A stretch of 64,000 bases of DNA. Origin: Monodelphis domestica. Its lineage: Eukaryota; Chordata; Mammalia; Didelphimorphia; Didelphidae. This document shows positions 25,510-35,726 of this stretch, piece by piece (positions within the stretch are counted from its first letter, which is position 1; the number at the start of each line of letters is the position of its first letter). The position numbers and the translations under genes are program-made. A model generated the notes under the pieces. That model was not told the DNA's origin, made no database searches, and saw only the letters and a program-made list of their open reading frames with translations. The stretch covers positions 9,929,884-9,993,883 of the forward strand of contig NC_077235.1 of NCBI RefSeq assembly GCF_027887165.1. Direction: 5' to 3'.

Positions 25510-28197
25510 TATATCTTCTTTTCAGCAGCACATGGTACATACACAAAAATTGACCATGTACTAAAGCATATAAGCTTCACAACCAAATACAGAAAAGCAG
25601 AAATAATAAATGTGACTTTTCCAGATCAGAATGTAATAAAAATTATGATCAATAAGGGTTCATGGAAAGACAAATTAAAAATTAATTGGACACTAAATAA
25701 TCTAATTCTTCAGAAGGGGTGGCTCAAGACACAAGTCATAGAAATAATCACTGACTTCAGTGAAGAGAATGACAATGAGGAGACAACATATCAAAACTTA
25801 AGGGATAAAACCAAAGCACTACTTAGGGAAATATCCCTGAGTGCTTAATTATATCAATAAAATAGGGAAAAAGCAGATCAGTGAATTGGACATGCAACAA
25901 CATCATCAACAACAACAAAACTAGAAAAAGAACAAATTAAAAATCCCCAATCAAAAACTAAATTGGAAATCCCCCAAATCAAAGGAAAAATAATAAAATT
26001 GAAAGTAAAAGAACTATTGAACTAATAAATACCACTAGGAGTTGTTTCTATTAAGAAAAAATAAAATAGATAGAGCATTGGTTCATTTGATTTAAAAAAA
26101 GAAAAGAAGAGAATCTAATTACCAATCTCAAAAATAAAAAGGATGAATTCACTTCCAATAAAGAGGAAGTTAAAGCAATTATTAGGAGCTATTTCACTCA
26201 ATTCTATGACAACAAATTTGACAATCTAGGTTAAAGGGATGAATATTTACAAAAATATAAATTGCCTAGATTAGCAAAAAAGGAAATAGAATACTTAAGT
26301 AATCCCATCTCAGAAAAAGAAACTGAACAAGCCATCAATGAACTGCCTAAGAAAAAATCCCCAGGACCAGATGAATTCTCAAATGAATTCTATCAAACAT
26401 TTAAAGAACAACTAATCCTAATACTACATAAACTATTTGGCAAAATAAGCAAAAGAATCCTAGCAAATTCTTTTTATGACACAAATAGTGCTGATATCTA
26501 AGCCAAAAGGACCAAAAACAGAGAAAGAAGATTATAGACCAATTTCCTTAATGAATATTGAAGCAAAAATCTTAAATAAAATACTAGCAAAGAGACTATA
26601 GCAGTATATCACAGGGACTATTCTCTATGCCAGGTGGGATTTCTATGAGGAATGTAAGGCTGCTTTAATATTAGGAAAACTATCAGCATAATTGACCATA
26701 TCAATAACCAAACGACCAGAAATCACATGATTATCTCAATAGATGCAGAAAAAACTTCAACAAAATACAACACCCATTTCTATTAAAAAAACATTAGAAA
26801 AACAGAAGAATAAAAAGGCCTTTCCTTAAAATAATAAGTATCTCTCTAAAACCATTAGCAAGTATCATCTGCAATGGGGATAAATGAGAATCCTTCCTAA
26901 TAAGATCGGGAGTAAAACAAGGATGCTCATTATCGCCACTATTACTTAATATTGTACTAGAAATGCTAGCTTTATCAATAAGACAAGAAAAAGAAATTGA
27001 AGGAATTAAAGTAAGCAAAGTGGAAATTAAACTATGACTCTTTGCAGATGAAATGATGGTATACTTAGAGAATCCTAGAGAATCAACTAAAAAACTAGTT
27101 GAAATAATTAATAACTTTGACAAAGTTGTAGGATACAAAATAAACCCACATAAATCATCATCATTTCTAAATATTTCCAACAAAGTCCAGCAGCAAGAGA
27201 TAGAAAGAGAAGTTCCATTTAAAATCACTCCAGTCAATAAAAAATATTTGGGAATCTATTTGCCAAGAGAAACACAGGAATTATATGAACACAATTACAA
27301 AAGACTTGTCATACCAATAAAGTTAGATCTAAACAAGTGGAAAAACATTAATTGCACTTTGGTAGGATGAGCTAATATAATAAAAATGGCAATCCTACCA
27401 AAATTAATTTATTTTTTCAATGCCATACCTATCAAACTACCAAAAACTATTTTGTAGAACTAGAAAAAATAACAACAAAATTCATCTGGAAGAACAAAAG
27501 ATCAAGAATATCAAGAGAACTAATGAAAAAAATGTGAAAGATGGTAGCTTAGTAGTACCAGGTCTTAAACTGTACCATAAAGCAGTGATCATCAAATCTA
27601 TATGGTACTGGCTAAGAAATAGAAGAGTGGATCAGTGGAATAGATTAGGGAAAAATGACCTCAACAATCTAGTGTCTGATAAACGCAAATATCCCAGCTG
27701 TTGGGATAAGAACTCACTATCTGACAAAAGTTACTGGGAAAACTGGAAAATAGTATAGCAAAAATGAGGTATAGATCAATATCTTACACTTTATAAGAAG
27801 ATAAAGTCAAAATGGGTATATTATTTAGACATAAAGGGTAATAGTATAATAAAATTAGGGGAATATAGAATAGTTTGCCTGTTAAGTCTACAGAGAAGGG
27901 AACAATTTATGATGAAACAAGAGATAGAGAACATTACAAGTTGTAAAATTAATAATTTTGATGATATTAAATTAAAAAGTTTTGTATAAACAAAACCAAT
28001 GCAACAAACATTATAAGGGAAAAAACAAGCTGAAAAAAATGTGTGACAAATTTCTGTGCTAAATGTCTCATTTCTCAAATACATAAAAAACTAAATCAAA
28101 TTTATAAGAATACAAATAAGTCCCACTTGATAAATGGTGGAAGGATATGAATAAGCAGTTTTCAGATAAAGAAATAAAAGCTATCAATAATCATATT

Positions 28198-28410
28198 GGG
28201 GACAGCTGGGTAGCTCAGTGGATTGAGAGCCAGGCCTAGAGCCAGGAGGTCCTGGATTCAAATGTGGCCTCAGATACTTCCCAGCTATGTGACCCTGGGC
28301 AAGTCCCTTAACCCCCATTGCCTAGCCCTTACCTCTTCTGCCTTGGAACCAATATAAAATATTGATTCTAAGACAGAAGGTAAGGGTTTAAAAATTTTTT
28401 AAAATAACAT
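28198..28410 (+). repeat. Marsupial-type tRNA-derived SINE
   Basis: Full-length copy starting GGGGACAGCTGGGTAGCTCA. The short duplication AATAATCAT flanks it within the L1 3' region. Confidence 0.9.
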
Positions 28411-29219
28411 AAAATAATCATGAAAAATGTTATAAATCCCTCTTAATTAGAAAAATGCAAATTAAAACAACTTGAAAGAAAATTTAAATTAAAACAACTA
28501 ATACATAGTAAATTGGCCCGTAATATAGTAAAAGAAAATGATAAATGTTGGAGGGGATGTGGCAAAATGGGGACACTAATGCATTGCTGGTGGAGGTGTG
28601 AACTAATCGACCATTCTGGAGGACAATTTGGGATTATGTCCAAAGGACTATAAAACAGTGCATACCCTTTGATCCAGTCATACCAGTACTATGTCTGTAT
28701 CCCAAAGAGATAAAAAAGGGGAGGGGGACGTACTTGTATGAAAATATTTCTAGCACGTCTTTTTTTGTGGTAGCAAAAAATTAGAAATTGAAGGGATGTC
28801 CATCAACTGGAGAATGACTGAACAAATTGTGGGATATATTGGTGATGGGATATTATTGTGCTGAAAGAAAAGATGAACAGGATGATTTCAGAAAGAGCTG
28901 GCAAGACCTTCATGGATTGAGGCAGAGGGAAGTAAACAGAACCAGGAAAACACTGTACACAGTAACAGTAATATTGTGGAGTGATCAATTGTGAGAGACT
29001 ACTCTGAGTAATACAATGATCCAGGACTCTTTTGAGGGACTTAGGACAAAGAATGCTATCACCTTCCAGAGAAAGAACTGTTGGAGTCAGAATGCAGATG
29101 AAAGCAGATGACTTATCACTTGTTTATTTGGTTTATATTTTGAGGTTTTGTTTTTATAAGATTAGTCATTTACAAAAATGAATAATATGGAAAAAACAAA
29201 TATTTTTAAAAGGAGTGGG

Positions 29220-29605
29220 GAAGCCTTCCTTTGACCTCTTCCATCCGAAATTCTCATCTTAGAGCTCTTGTTCTTTATCAGTCTTCACTGACTTCACTTC
29301 ACTTCACTGACCACTCCTCCTAGAAAGCTGTCTATACTGGCTGTCTTCCCTTTCTCATCACTCATTTGCCTCTAAGCTCCTTGCAGTCTGGCTTCCGACC
29401 CATGGTATATGATAGACCCTCAGTTAGGCTATGGAAAGCTACCTTCTCTAGGCCTCATTCCCCTCTCCCACATCCACTATGATATCTGGTACTGTTTCTC
29501 ATTAACACACTGCCCTTTGTATAACACCTGCATCCTACATTTATCATTTTGTATGTTTGGGATTTAATTTGAGATGTACATATTGTTTCCTCACATTGAG
29601 ACATA
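29220..29605. other. No gene recognised
   Basis: This segment is T- and C-rich and without clear coding. Wording such as CACATTGAGACATAAGCTCA suggests decayed L2, but the match is weak. Confidence 0.35.
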
Positions 29606-29607
29606 AG

Positions 29608-29870
29608 CTCATTGAGGCAGCTGGTTATAGAGCACTGGACCTTAAATATTGCCTTAGACATTTACTAGCTGTGTGATCCTAGGCAAGTCATTTCACTTCT
29701 GCTTGCCTTAGTTTCCCCATTTGCAAAATGGGGGTAATAATAGCACCTATGACCATTTGGGATTGTTATGAGGATTGAAGATCATATTTGGTTTAGTGTT
29801 TTTTTTTAATGACCTGCCACATAGTTAGTATATAGTATATAAATACTTATTCCTTTACCTCTGGAACTCC
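29608..29870 (+). repeat. MIR-type CORE-SINE
   Basis: GAGGCAGCTGGTTATAGAGC, CTAGCTGTGTGATCCTAGGC, TTGCAAAATGGGGGTAATAA and GATTGTTATGAGGATTGAAG appear in forward order. Confidence 0.75.
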
Positions 29871-30084
29871 TTCCCCCAATTCACTCCACACTTTTCCTGA
29901 GGTTAGGCACTATTTATTATTTTGCTCCCCCCCACCCCCCATCATTTAACACAGAATAAACATGCAATACTCCTTGAAATGTATTTTTACAATGTTTAAT
30001 ATGATGGCATTTTCTCTGTCCTTATCCCCTTTAAACTGTCTAAAAGTAAACACAGACAGGAGCAAAACCCAATACCCCTAATAT

Positions 30085-30235
30085 TTCATCTTCAGACGTT
30101 TAACACAGATTGTTTCCATGCCTAGAATGCCTTGCCCTTTCATTTCTTCCTTTTAGAATCCTTTACCTACCACAAAAAAGTTTCCTGTCCATCTACACCC
30201 AACCAGAGGTTCCTTCCTATTCCTTTTCCTATGTA
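30085..30235 (+). repeat. L2-like remnant preceding the tandem array
   Basis: TTTCCATGCCTAGAATGCCT and CTTTTAGAATCCTTTACCTA resemble the region after the L2 ORF2. It merges into the pyrimidine-rich array, whose first units look like expanded versions of this C/T-rich text. Confidence 0.45.
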
Positions 30236-32145
30236 TGCATGTTGTATATCTTTCCCTCACCTCCCTTTCCTATGCATCCCCTCCCCGTTCCTTTCCTGTG
30301 TGCTTTCTCCCTCCCCTTCCCTTTCCTCTCTGTGTCCCCCACTCCCTTTACTGTGTGCTCTCTCCCCCCTCTTCCCTTTCCTATGTGTATACCCCACTCC
30401 CTTTTCCGTGTGAGCTCTCTCTCTGCCCATTATGTTTTCTAGGTGAGCTCTCTCCCCCTACTGCCTTTCCTTTGTGTCTCCCTCCCACTCCTTTACCTCT
30501 CTGTCCCCCCACCTTTTCCTGTGTGTGCTGTCTGCCTCCCTTTCTTGTGTGTGCTGTCTCCCACCCACTCCCTTTCCTCTCTCTGTCCCCCCTTCCTTTC
30601 CTATGTGTGCTGTCTCCCTCCCACTCACTTTCCTCTCTGTCCCCCACTCCCTTTGCTGTTTAGACTGTCTCTCCCCCCAGTCCCTTTAGTCTGTGTCTCT
30701 TTCCCACTCCCTTTCCTCTCTCTGTCCCCCCTCTCTTTCCTCTCTCTGTCCCCCCTCCCTTTCCCTCCCTTTCCTCTGTGTGCTGTCTCCCTCCCCCTCC
30801 TTTTCCTCTCTCTGTCCCCCCAACTCCCTTTCCTGTGTGTGCTATCTCCCCCCACTCCCTTTCCTCTCTCTGTCCCCCACCTTTTCCTGTGTGTGCTATC
30901 TCCCCACACTCCCTTTCCTCTCTCTGTCCCCCAACTCCCTTTCCTGTGTGTGCTGTCTGCCTCCCACTTCTTTTCCTCTCTTTCCCCCCTCCCTTTCCTG
31001 TGTGTGTGCTGTCTCCCTCCCCTCCCTTTCTTCTCTCTGCCCCCCTCCCATTCCTGTGTGTGCTGTCTCCCTCCCACTCACTTTCCTCTCTGCCCCCCCA
31101 CTCCCTTTCCTGTTTAGGCTGTCTCTCCCCCCAGTCCCTTTAGTCTGTGTCTCCCTCCCACTCCCTTTCCTCTCTTGGTCCCCCTCTCTCTGTCCCCCCT
31201 CCCTTTCCTCTGTGTGCTGTCTCCCTCCCCCTCCTTTTCCTCTCTTTGTCCCCCAACTCCCTTTCCTGTGTGTGCTGTCTCCCCCCCTCCCTTTCCTCTC
31301 TCTGCCCCTTCCCTTTCCTGTGTGTGCTGTCTCACTCCTCCTCCTTTTCCTCTCTCTGTCCCCCTCTCTTTCCTCTCTCTGTCCCCCTTCCTTTCCCTCC
31401 CTTTCCTGTGTGTGTTGTCTCCCCCCCATTCCTCTCTCTGTCCCCTCCCTTTCCTGTGTGTGCTGTCTCCCTCCCTCTCCTTTTCCTCTCTCTGTCCCCC
31501 TCTCTTTCCTCTGTCCCCCCTCCCTTTCCTGTGTGTGCTGTCTCCCTCGCCCTCCTTTTCCTCTCTCTGTCCCCCAACTCCCTTTCCTGTGTGTGCTGTC
31601 TCACTCCTCCTCCTTTTCCTCTCTCTGTCCCCCTCTCTTTCCTCTCTCTGTCCCCCTTCCTTTCCCTCCCTTTCCTGTGTGTGTTGTCTCCCCCCCATTC
31701 CTCTCTCTGTCCCCTCCCTTTCCTGTGTGTGCTGTCTCCCTCCCTCTCCTTTTCCTCTCTCTGTCCCCCTCTCTTTCCTCTGTCCCCCCTCCCTTTCCTG
31801 TGTGTGCTGTCTCCCTCGCCCTCCTTTTCCTCTCTCTGTCCCCCAACTCCCTTTCCTGTGTGTGCTATCTCTCTCCCCCCACTCCCTTTAGTATGTCTCC
31901 ATCCCCCTCCCTTTCCTGTGTGTGCTGTCTCCCTCCCCCTCCTTTTCCTCTCTCTGTCCCCCCTTCCTTTCCCTCCCTTTCCTGTGTGTGCTGTCTCCCT
32001 CCCTCTCCTTTTCCTCTCTCTGTCCCCCTCTCTTTCCTCTGTCCCCCCTCCCTTTCCTGTGTGTGCTATCTCTCTCCCCCCACTCCCTTTAGTATGTCTC
32101 CATCCCCCTCCCTTTCCTCTGTGTGCTGCCCCTCCCCTCCCTTAA
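30236..32145. repeat. Pyrimidine-rich minisatellite array with higher-order repeats
   Basis: About 1.9 kb is built from variants of a roughly 40-60-bp unit joining CCCTTTCCTGTGTGTGCTGT, CTCCCTCC and TTTTCCTCTCTCTGTCCCCC. Higher-order copies are visible. A block of about 269 bp starting near 31331 recurs, identical as far as I can compare by eye, at 31600. The text around GCTATCTCTCTCCCCCCACT at 31864 recurs at about 32065. The motif CCCCAGTCCCTTTAGTCTGT occurs near 30676 and 31131. Nearly all purines are G of the GTGTGTG motif, so the array is open in several frames on both strands and the long predicted Pro/Ser/Leu-rich or Gly/Arg/Glu-rich proteins are artefacts. It ends about 140 bp beyond the polyadenylation signal of the minus-strand gene next door. 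Confidence 0.95.
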
Positions 32146-32286
32146 CCCCCTTTTTTGGCGTAGGTTTTACCCCATCTTTTCCTTCACTGCAAGGTGACTT
32201 GGTCGAAGGCCAGGCCGGTTCCTTTACTGTCTGCAAAATAAAAGGAGTTAAAGAAAATCCACAAATTTTGTATGCAATAAACCAAA

Positions 32287-32292
32287 TTTATT
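32287..32292 (-). terminator. Polyadenylation signal of the minus-strand intronless gene
   Basis: The minus strand reads AATAAA 230 nt after the stop codon at 32522. Between them lies an A-rich minus-strand stretch (32302-32372). Confidence 0.65.
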
Positions 32293-32301
32293 TAGATTCA
32301 A

Positions 32302-32372
32302 TTTTTTTTTGTTTTTTTTTTTGTCGAATTTTTTAGTTTTTTTTAGTTTTTTTTTTTTAGTTTGTTGTTGTT
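32302..32372 (-). other. A-rich stretch downstream of the intronless gene
   Basis: On the minus strand this is A8-A12 runs broken by CT, C and TTCG. It looks like an old poly(A) tail, which would fit birth of the gene by retroposition. An independent A-rich simple repeat is equally possible. Confidence 0.45.
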
Positions 32373-32521
32373 GTTTTAAAAGTCAAACTGGAGAGCAAAA
32401 CTGTAACCCAGTAAAAAGTTGGGTTTGGAACTTGTTGAGCCCTGCGGCTCTGGGAGCAAATTCTTCGGGTCCCCGGAACTCGAGGGGTTTGGGGCGACCC
32501 TGCAAAAGGGAGAGTTCAAGT

Positions 32522-34012
32522 TCAAAAACAGTTAGTAGCCCCTCCACAACCTCCTCCAAGGCCACCTCCGCCGCCGCTGTTGCCACCGCCGCCGCCGCCA
32601 GCACCGCCGCCACTGCCGCCGCCGCCGCCTCCGCCTCTGCCGCCTCTGCCGCCTCTGCCGCCTCTGCCAGGATCCTTCTTGGAATCGGGCTTGTAGTCGT
32701 ACCAGGGTCTCAGCACGTAGAAGATGGGGCTCTCGGGCTGGCTCCTCAAGGGCGGCTGGGGCTCCAAGCAGTCGTAGTAGTCCTCGGGGTCCACGATCTC
32801 CCCGAAGAGCAGCTGGCAGAGGACCTCCCAGCCGCAGACCTCGAGGGCGTACTCCAGGTAGCTCTGGAGCTGGAAGCAAACGCGGTCGAGGGCCCTCTGG
32901 ATGCCCCCCGGAGTGTCGCCGAACGTGTAGCACCCGTTGCCGTTCATTTCGTCGGGCAGCACGGGCAGGCAGGTGTCAAGCTCCGAGCTCACTGCGCACA
33001 GCTGGTGGTGGAGGGCTCGAAGATCTTGGAAGGAGAAGAGGCTGGTCCAAGAACTCGGCCTCCCCCCTCCAGCTGCAGCAGCCTCTCCAAGATCCGGGGG
33101 GAACGTGAGCATCATGGGCAGGGGCTCCTCCTCCAGGCACTCCGGGTCCGACTCAAACTCGATCTCCAGCTCCAGCTCGAGCTCGGTGTCGGTGGACTCC
33201 AGCTCCTCCTCCTCCTCCTCCTCATCCTCCTCGGGCAAGGGCATCTCAATGATGGTGGTGGCGCCTTCCTCATCGATGATCTCCAGGTAGTCCACAGGGG
33301 CCCTTGTCATATCAAAATCATCGTCCATGTCCTCGTCATCGAGCATGATGACGTCGTCGTCGTAGTAGTTGTAGTCTTCTTCGTTCCCGCAAGCCCCTTT
33401 CTGGCCGGCGCGTAGGCCATTGTCAGAGTCCACATCAGAGTCCTCGTCAAGCCGGCAGGCCACGATGGGGGTAGCAGAGCCAGCCGCAACCGCTGCCATG
33501 GCCGCCGCAGCAACAACGGCTGCTGCGTCAGAGCCATCCCTCACCTCAGTGATCTTGCTGGCCGGCAGGTTCTGGGACCACAGGGCCAGATCGTTAAGCC
33601 TCTCTGTGGCGTCACGGAACAGAGAGTCTCCCCGAGGGTGGGCACTGAGGGTGGGCCCCGTCTGGGTTGCTGGCGGCCCCATAGCCACATCCCCGTAGGC
33701 TTCGTGGGCTCTTCGGTGCTCAATCACCCCGCCGGCCTCGGCTAAGGCCTCGACGACTGCCTCTGCTACAGCTTCGGCAAGAGCATCAGCAACTTCGGCA
33801 GGGCTCTCAGCTCCCGAGGTGGGGCCGTTAGCATCAGAGGCCTCCATCTCTTCCACACGCATACCTAGATTACGTCTCTGGGCAGCGAGATCATGGCAGG
33901 TGATTTCAAACTTGCCCTCGGCCTCGTTCCAGGTCACTTGAAAAATGAAATTGCTGAAGTAGTGAAGCCGACCTGCAAATGGGTCGAACCCCTGGTTGGG
34001 GTCCTGATCCAT
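32522..34012 (-). CDS. Unrecognised intronless gene, acidic protein with RGG/Gly-rich tail (496 aa)
   Basis: I do not recognise this protein. The single open frame starts at an ATG in a strong Kozak context (GCCACCATGG) and has 496 codons. Residues 1-50 look globular (LHYFSNFIFQVTWNEAEGKF, then ITCHD). Residues 71-95 are an Ala/Glu helix-like repeat, and 189-299 are strongly acidic with runs of Asp and Glu. Residues 324-440 form a second ordered region with LRALHHQLCAVSSELDTCLP, RALDRVCFQLQSYLEYALEV and SPIFYVLRPWYDY. Residues 449-493 are an RGG box followed by almost pure Gly. There is no signal peptide or membrane segment. Acidic tracts plus RGG suggest a nuclear or RNA-linked role, but that is inference from composition. 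GC content is far above the neighbours, the gene has its own CpG-rich upstream region and poly(A) signal, and the absence of introns plus the A-rich 3' stretch suggest an old retrogene. It lies between XKRX and NOX1, where I know of no human gene. Confidence 0.75.
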   Translation of the reverse strand: MDQDPNQGFDPFAGRLHYFSNFIFQVTWNEAEGKFEITCHDLAAQRRNLGMRVEEMEASDANGPTSGAESPAEVADALAEAVAEAVVEALAEAGGVIEHRRAHEAYGDVAMGPPATQTGPTLSAHPRGDSLFRDATERLNDLALWSQNLPASKITEVRDGSDAAAVVAAAAMAAVAAGSATPIVACRLDEDSDVDSDNGLRAGQKGACGNEEDYNYYDDDVIMLDDEDMDDDFDMTRAPVDYLEIIDEEGATTIIEMPLPEEDEEEEEEELESTDTELELELEIEFESDPECLEEEPLPMMLTFPPDLGEAAAAGGGRPSSWTSLFSFQDLRALHHQLCAVSSELDTCLPVLPDEMNGNGCYTFGDTPGGIQRALDRVCFQLQSYLEYALEVCGWEVLCQLLFGEIVDPEDYYDCLEPQPPLRSQPESPIFYVLRPWYDYKPDSKKDPGRGGRGGRGGRGGGGGGGSGGGAGGGGGGNSGGGGGLGGGCGGATNCF

Positions 34013-34260
34013 GGTGGCTGCTGCGTGTTGCGATCGGGAGCAGGAGAGTGGCTGAGGAGATCAGGGCAGTCCTGGGCCCAAGGCCTACCGGAACAGTCAC
34101 AAGAGCGTCCGCCTCCACCGCCAGTCTCAGCCGCTCTGAAGTCTAGGCAACCTAGGCGGCTGAGGAATAATCGCGAGCTTTGTGTCCCCTACGTCACTAA
34201 GTTGCTGGGGCAACACCCTACGGATGGCGTGGAGCGAAGAGGGCCACCTCGAGATGGGGG
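34013..34260 (-). promoter_or_regulatory. CpG-rich promoter region of the intronless gene, with CRE-like site
   Basis: This segment immediately upstream of the ATG is rich in CpG and has no TATA box that I can see. On the minus strand TGACGTA (34196-34190), a CRE-like half site, lies about 180 bp upstream of the ATG. A CTCGCGA stretch is about 15 bp further downstream. Both are elements common in promoters of housekeeping and germ-cell genes. The transcription start is not determinable. Confidence 0.5.
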
Positions 34261-35726
34261 GGGTGGCGCGTGGAAGAGAACAGTTGTGTGCGGCCTGGGA
34301 CAGCCTTTGGTGATGGGCTCACTGGAAGTCTAGACAGCTGGGGTGGGGAGAGTCGGCCTTTTGGGGGGACCCCAGCACTGCCCAGAGTAGATCATCATAC
34401 ATCCATCACACTTAATAACGGGAGTCATCATAACTGGCATTTGCCTAGCCCTTTAAGCTTTCAATGGGCCTTCCATACAGTGTATCATTTTTTTGCGCAT
34501 GCGCAGACCAGATAGCTGACTGTGCTTGATGGCAAAGGCAAAGCCTATGGAGCTTAGAGAAAGGCTTTTAGAGTTCTACTAGACCAAATCCACCCCTCTC
34601 CCCTGGAGAGCCAGAGAAACCCATTCTCAGAGGCCCAGTGACTTGCCCAAAGCCACAAAGCCACAGGGCAAAACTCACTTGCTAAAACCAAATGGAGGAA
34701 AAGCTGTATTTTATATTCCAATCCCTGTATCAATGAAGAAAAAAGGACCGGCGAACCAAAAAACTTTAAGGTAATCATTCTCTTGAACAAAGAGAGCTGG
34801 TTCGGCTTGATCTCGAGAGCTTTTCTGAAAGCTGTACATTGCAGATATTCCTCCAAATTGAACCTGTTTCTCAAAATATTGTGGAAATGGGATTTGGGAT
34901 TTGGGGGAAATCCCTTCCCCTTTCTGGGCTTCAGTTTCCATCTCTATAATGTAAGATAGTTGAACTCAATTTCTAGTGACCCTTCCAGCTTTCACAGAGA
35001 TTTTGAGGGCTTGATAAAGGCTTGTTTTTCAAAGCTGTGGGTTTGGGGTGTTTCCTGCCTGGGTTCCCCTTAATTATTTTGAAAAGGCAGCATTAGGGCA
35101 CAGGTCCAATGACCACTAGTGGAGATAAGGGGATTCCCGTTCATACATGGATTGGCCTACATGGCCTCTGAAGGCTTCTGACAGCTGAAAGTTTGGCTTG
35201 GGCCCAGCAGGAACCTTAGGCCTCATCTAGGCTCAAATAGAAACAGGGTCAGTTATCCATACAGAGAGATCCTTGAAGGCCAGTTTGACTTAGTTGTGAA
35301 ATGTGATGTTGGCTATGTTTTATTTTAATTTATTTTGTTTTATCCATGTTGTATAGTATTTTTACTTTGTTAATTATTACCGAATTGTCTGGAGTGTTTG
35401 TAAGCTGCCTGGGGGCTCTCGAGTGAGTGTTTGATATCTCTGTTCTAGATCAACCTTTTCATTTCACAGAAAAGGAATTTGGAGCCCAGAGAGAGGAAGT
35501 GGTTTACCCAAGGTCATGCAGGTCACTGTTGGCAAAGTGGTATCATAAAACTAATTTCTCTGACTCCCAAGGCAACACTGTTTTCCTGTACTTTTTCCTG
35601 AGAATAGATAAGGGAAAAAGCCAACCTTTGGCTACATGTGAGAAACATACTGTTCAAATACACATAAAACAGAGGAAAAAATGAGGAAGATGGGAAAGGT
35701 AGAAGAAAAGGTACTATGTCTTAGGG
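34261..35726. other. Mostly non-repetitive flank
   Basis: It contains only weak minus-strand CORE-SINE traces (about 34390-34490, and 35445-35560 with GAAAAGGAATTTGGAGCCCA). No gene is recognised. Confidence 0.4.

Larger units (their letters stand above)
23700..29215 (+). mobile_element. L1 retrotransposon, plus strand, ORF1 end to 3' UTR, decayed
   Basis: The element starts near the ORF1 end (ACAACCAAGAATCACCTAAC). It runs through the endonuclease (around 24350-24700 and 25510-25850, with GTYTKIDHVLKH) and the reverse transcriptase: [13 protein letters not shown] at 26380, then MVYLENPRESTKKL and GYKINPHKSSSF at 27050-27160. The ORF2 C-terminus (YLGIYLPRETQELYEHNYK) and a 3' UTR ending near 29215 follow. 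ORF2 is broken into many short frames, so it cannot be active. Two insertions sit inside: an L1 5'-end-like sequence (24703-25509) and a SINE (28198-28410). Confidence 0.85.

Noticed and set aside
25435-25848. A 137-codon plus-strand frame as a host gene
   Set aside because: It is the L1 ORF2 endonuclease C-terminal part (GTYTKIDHVLKH and following).
30236-32145. CRISPR-like spaced repeats
   Set aside because: Units are contiguous, variable and low-complexity, and the genome is vertebrate.
30693-32336. A 547-codon plus-strand frame rich in Pro, Ser, Leu and Cys, and several Gly/Arg/Glu-rich minus-strand frames over the same place
   Set aside because: They are by-products of the C/T-rich tandem array, which lacks stop codons in several frames on both strands. 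They have no start context or domain.
32309-33415. A 368-codon plus-strand frame with Ser/Ala runs
   Set aside because: It is antisense to the Kozak-started 496-codon frame. Its N-terminus reads through T-rich sequence and its composition mirrors the codon bias of the opposite strand.
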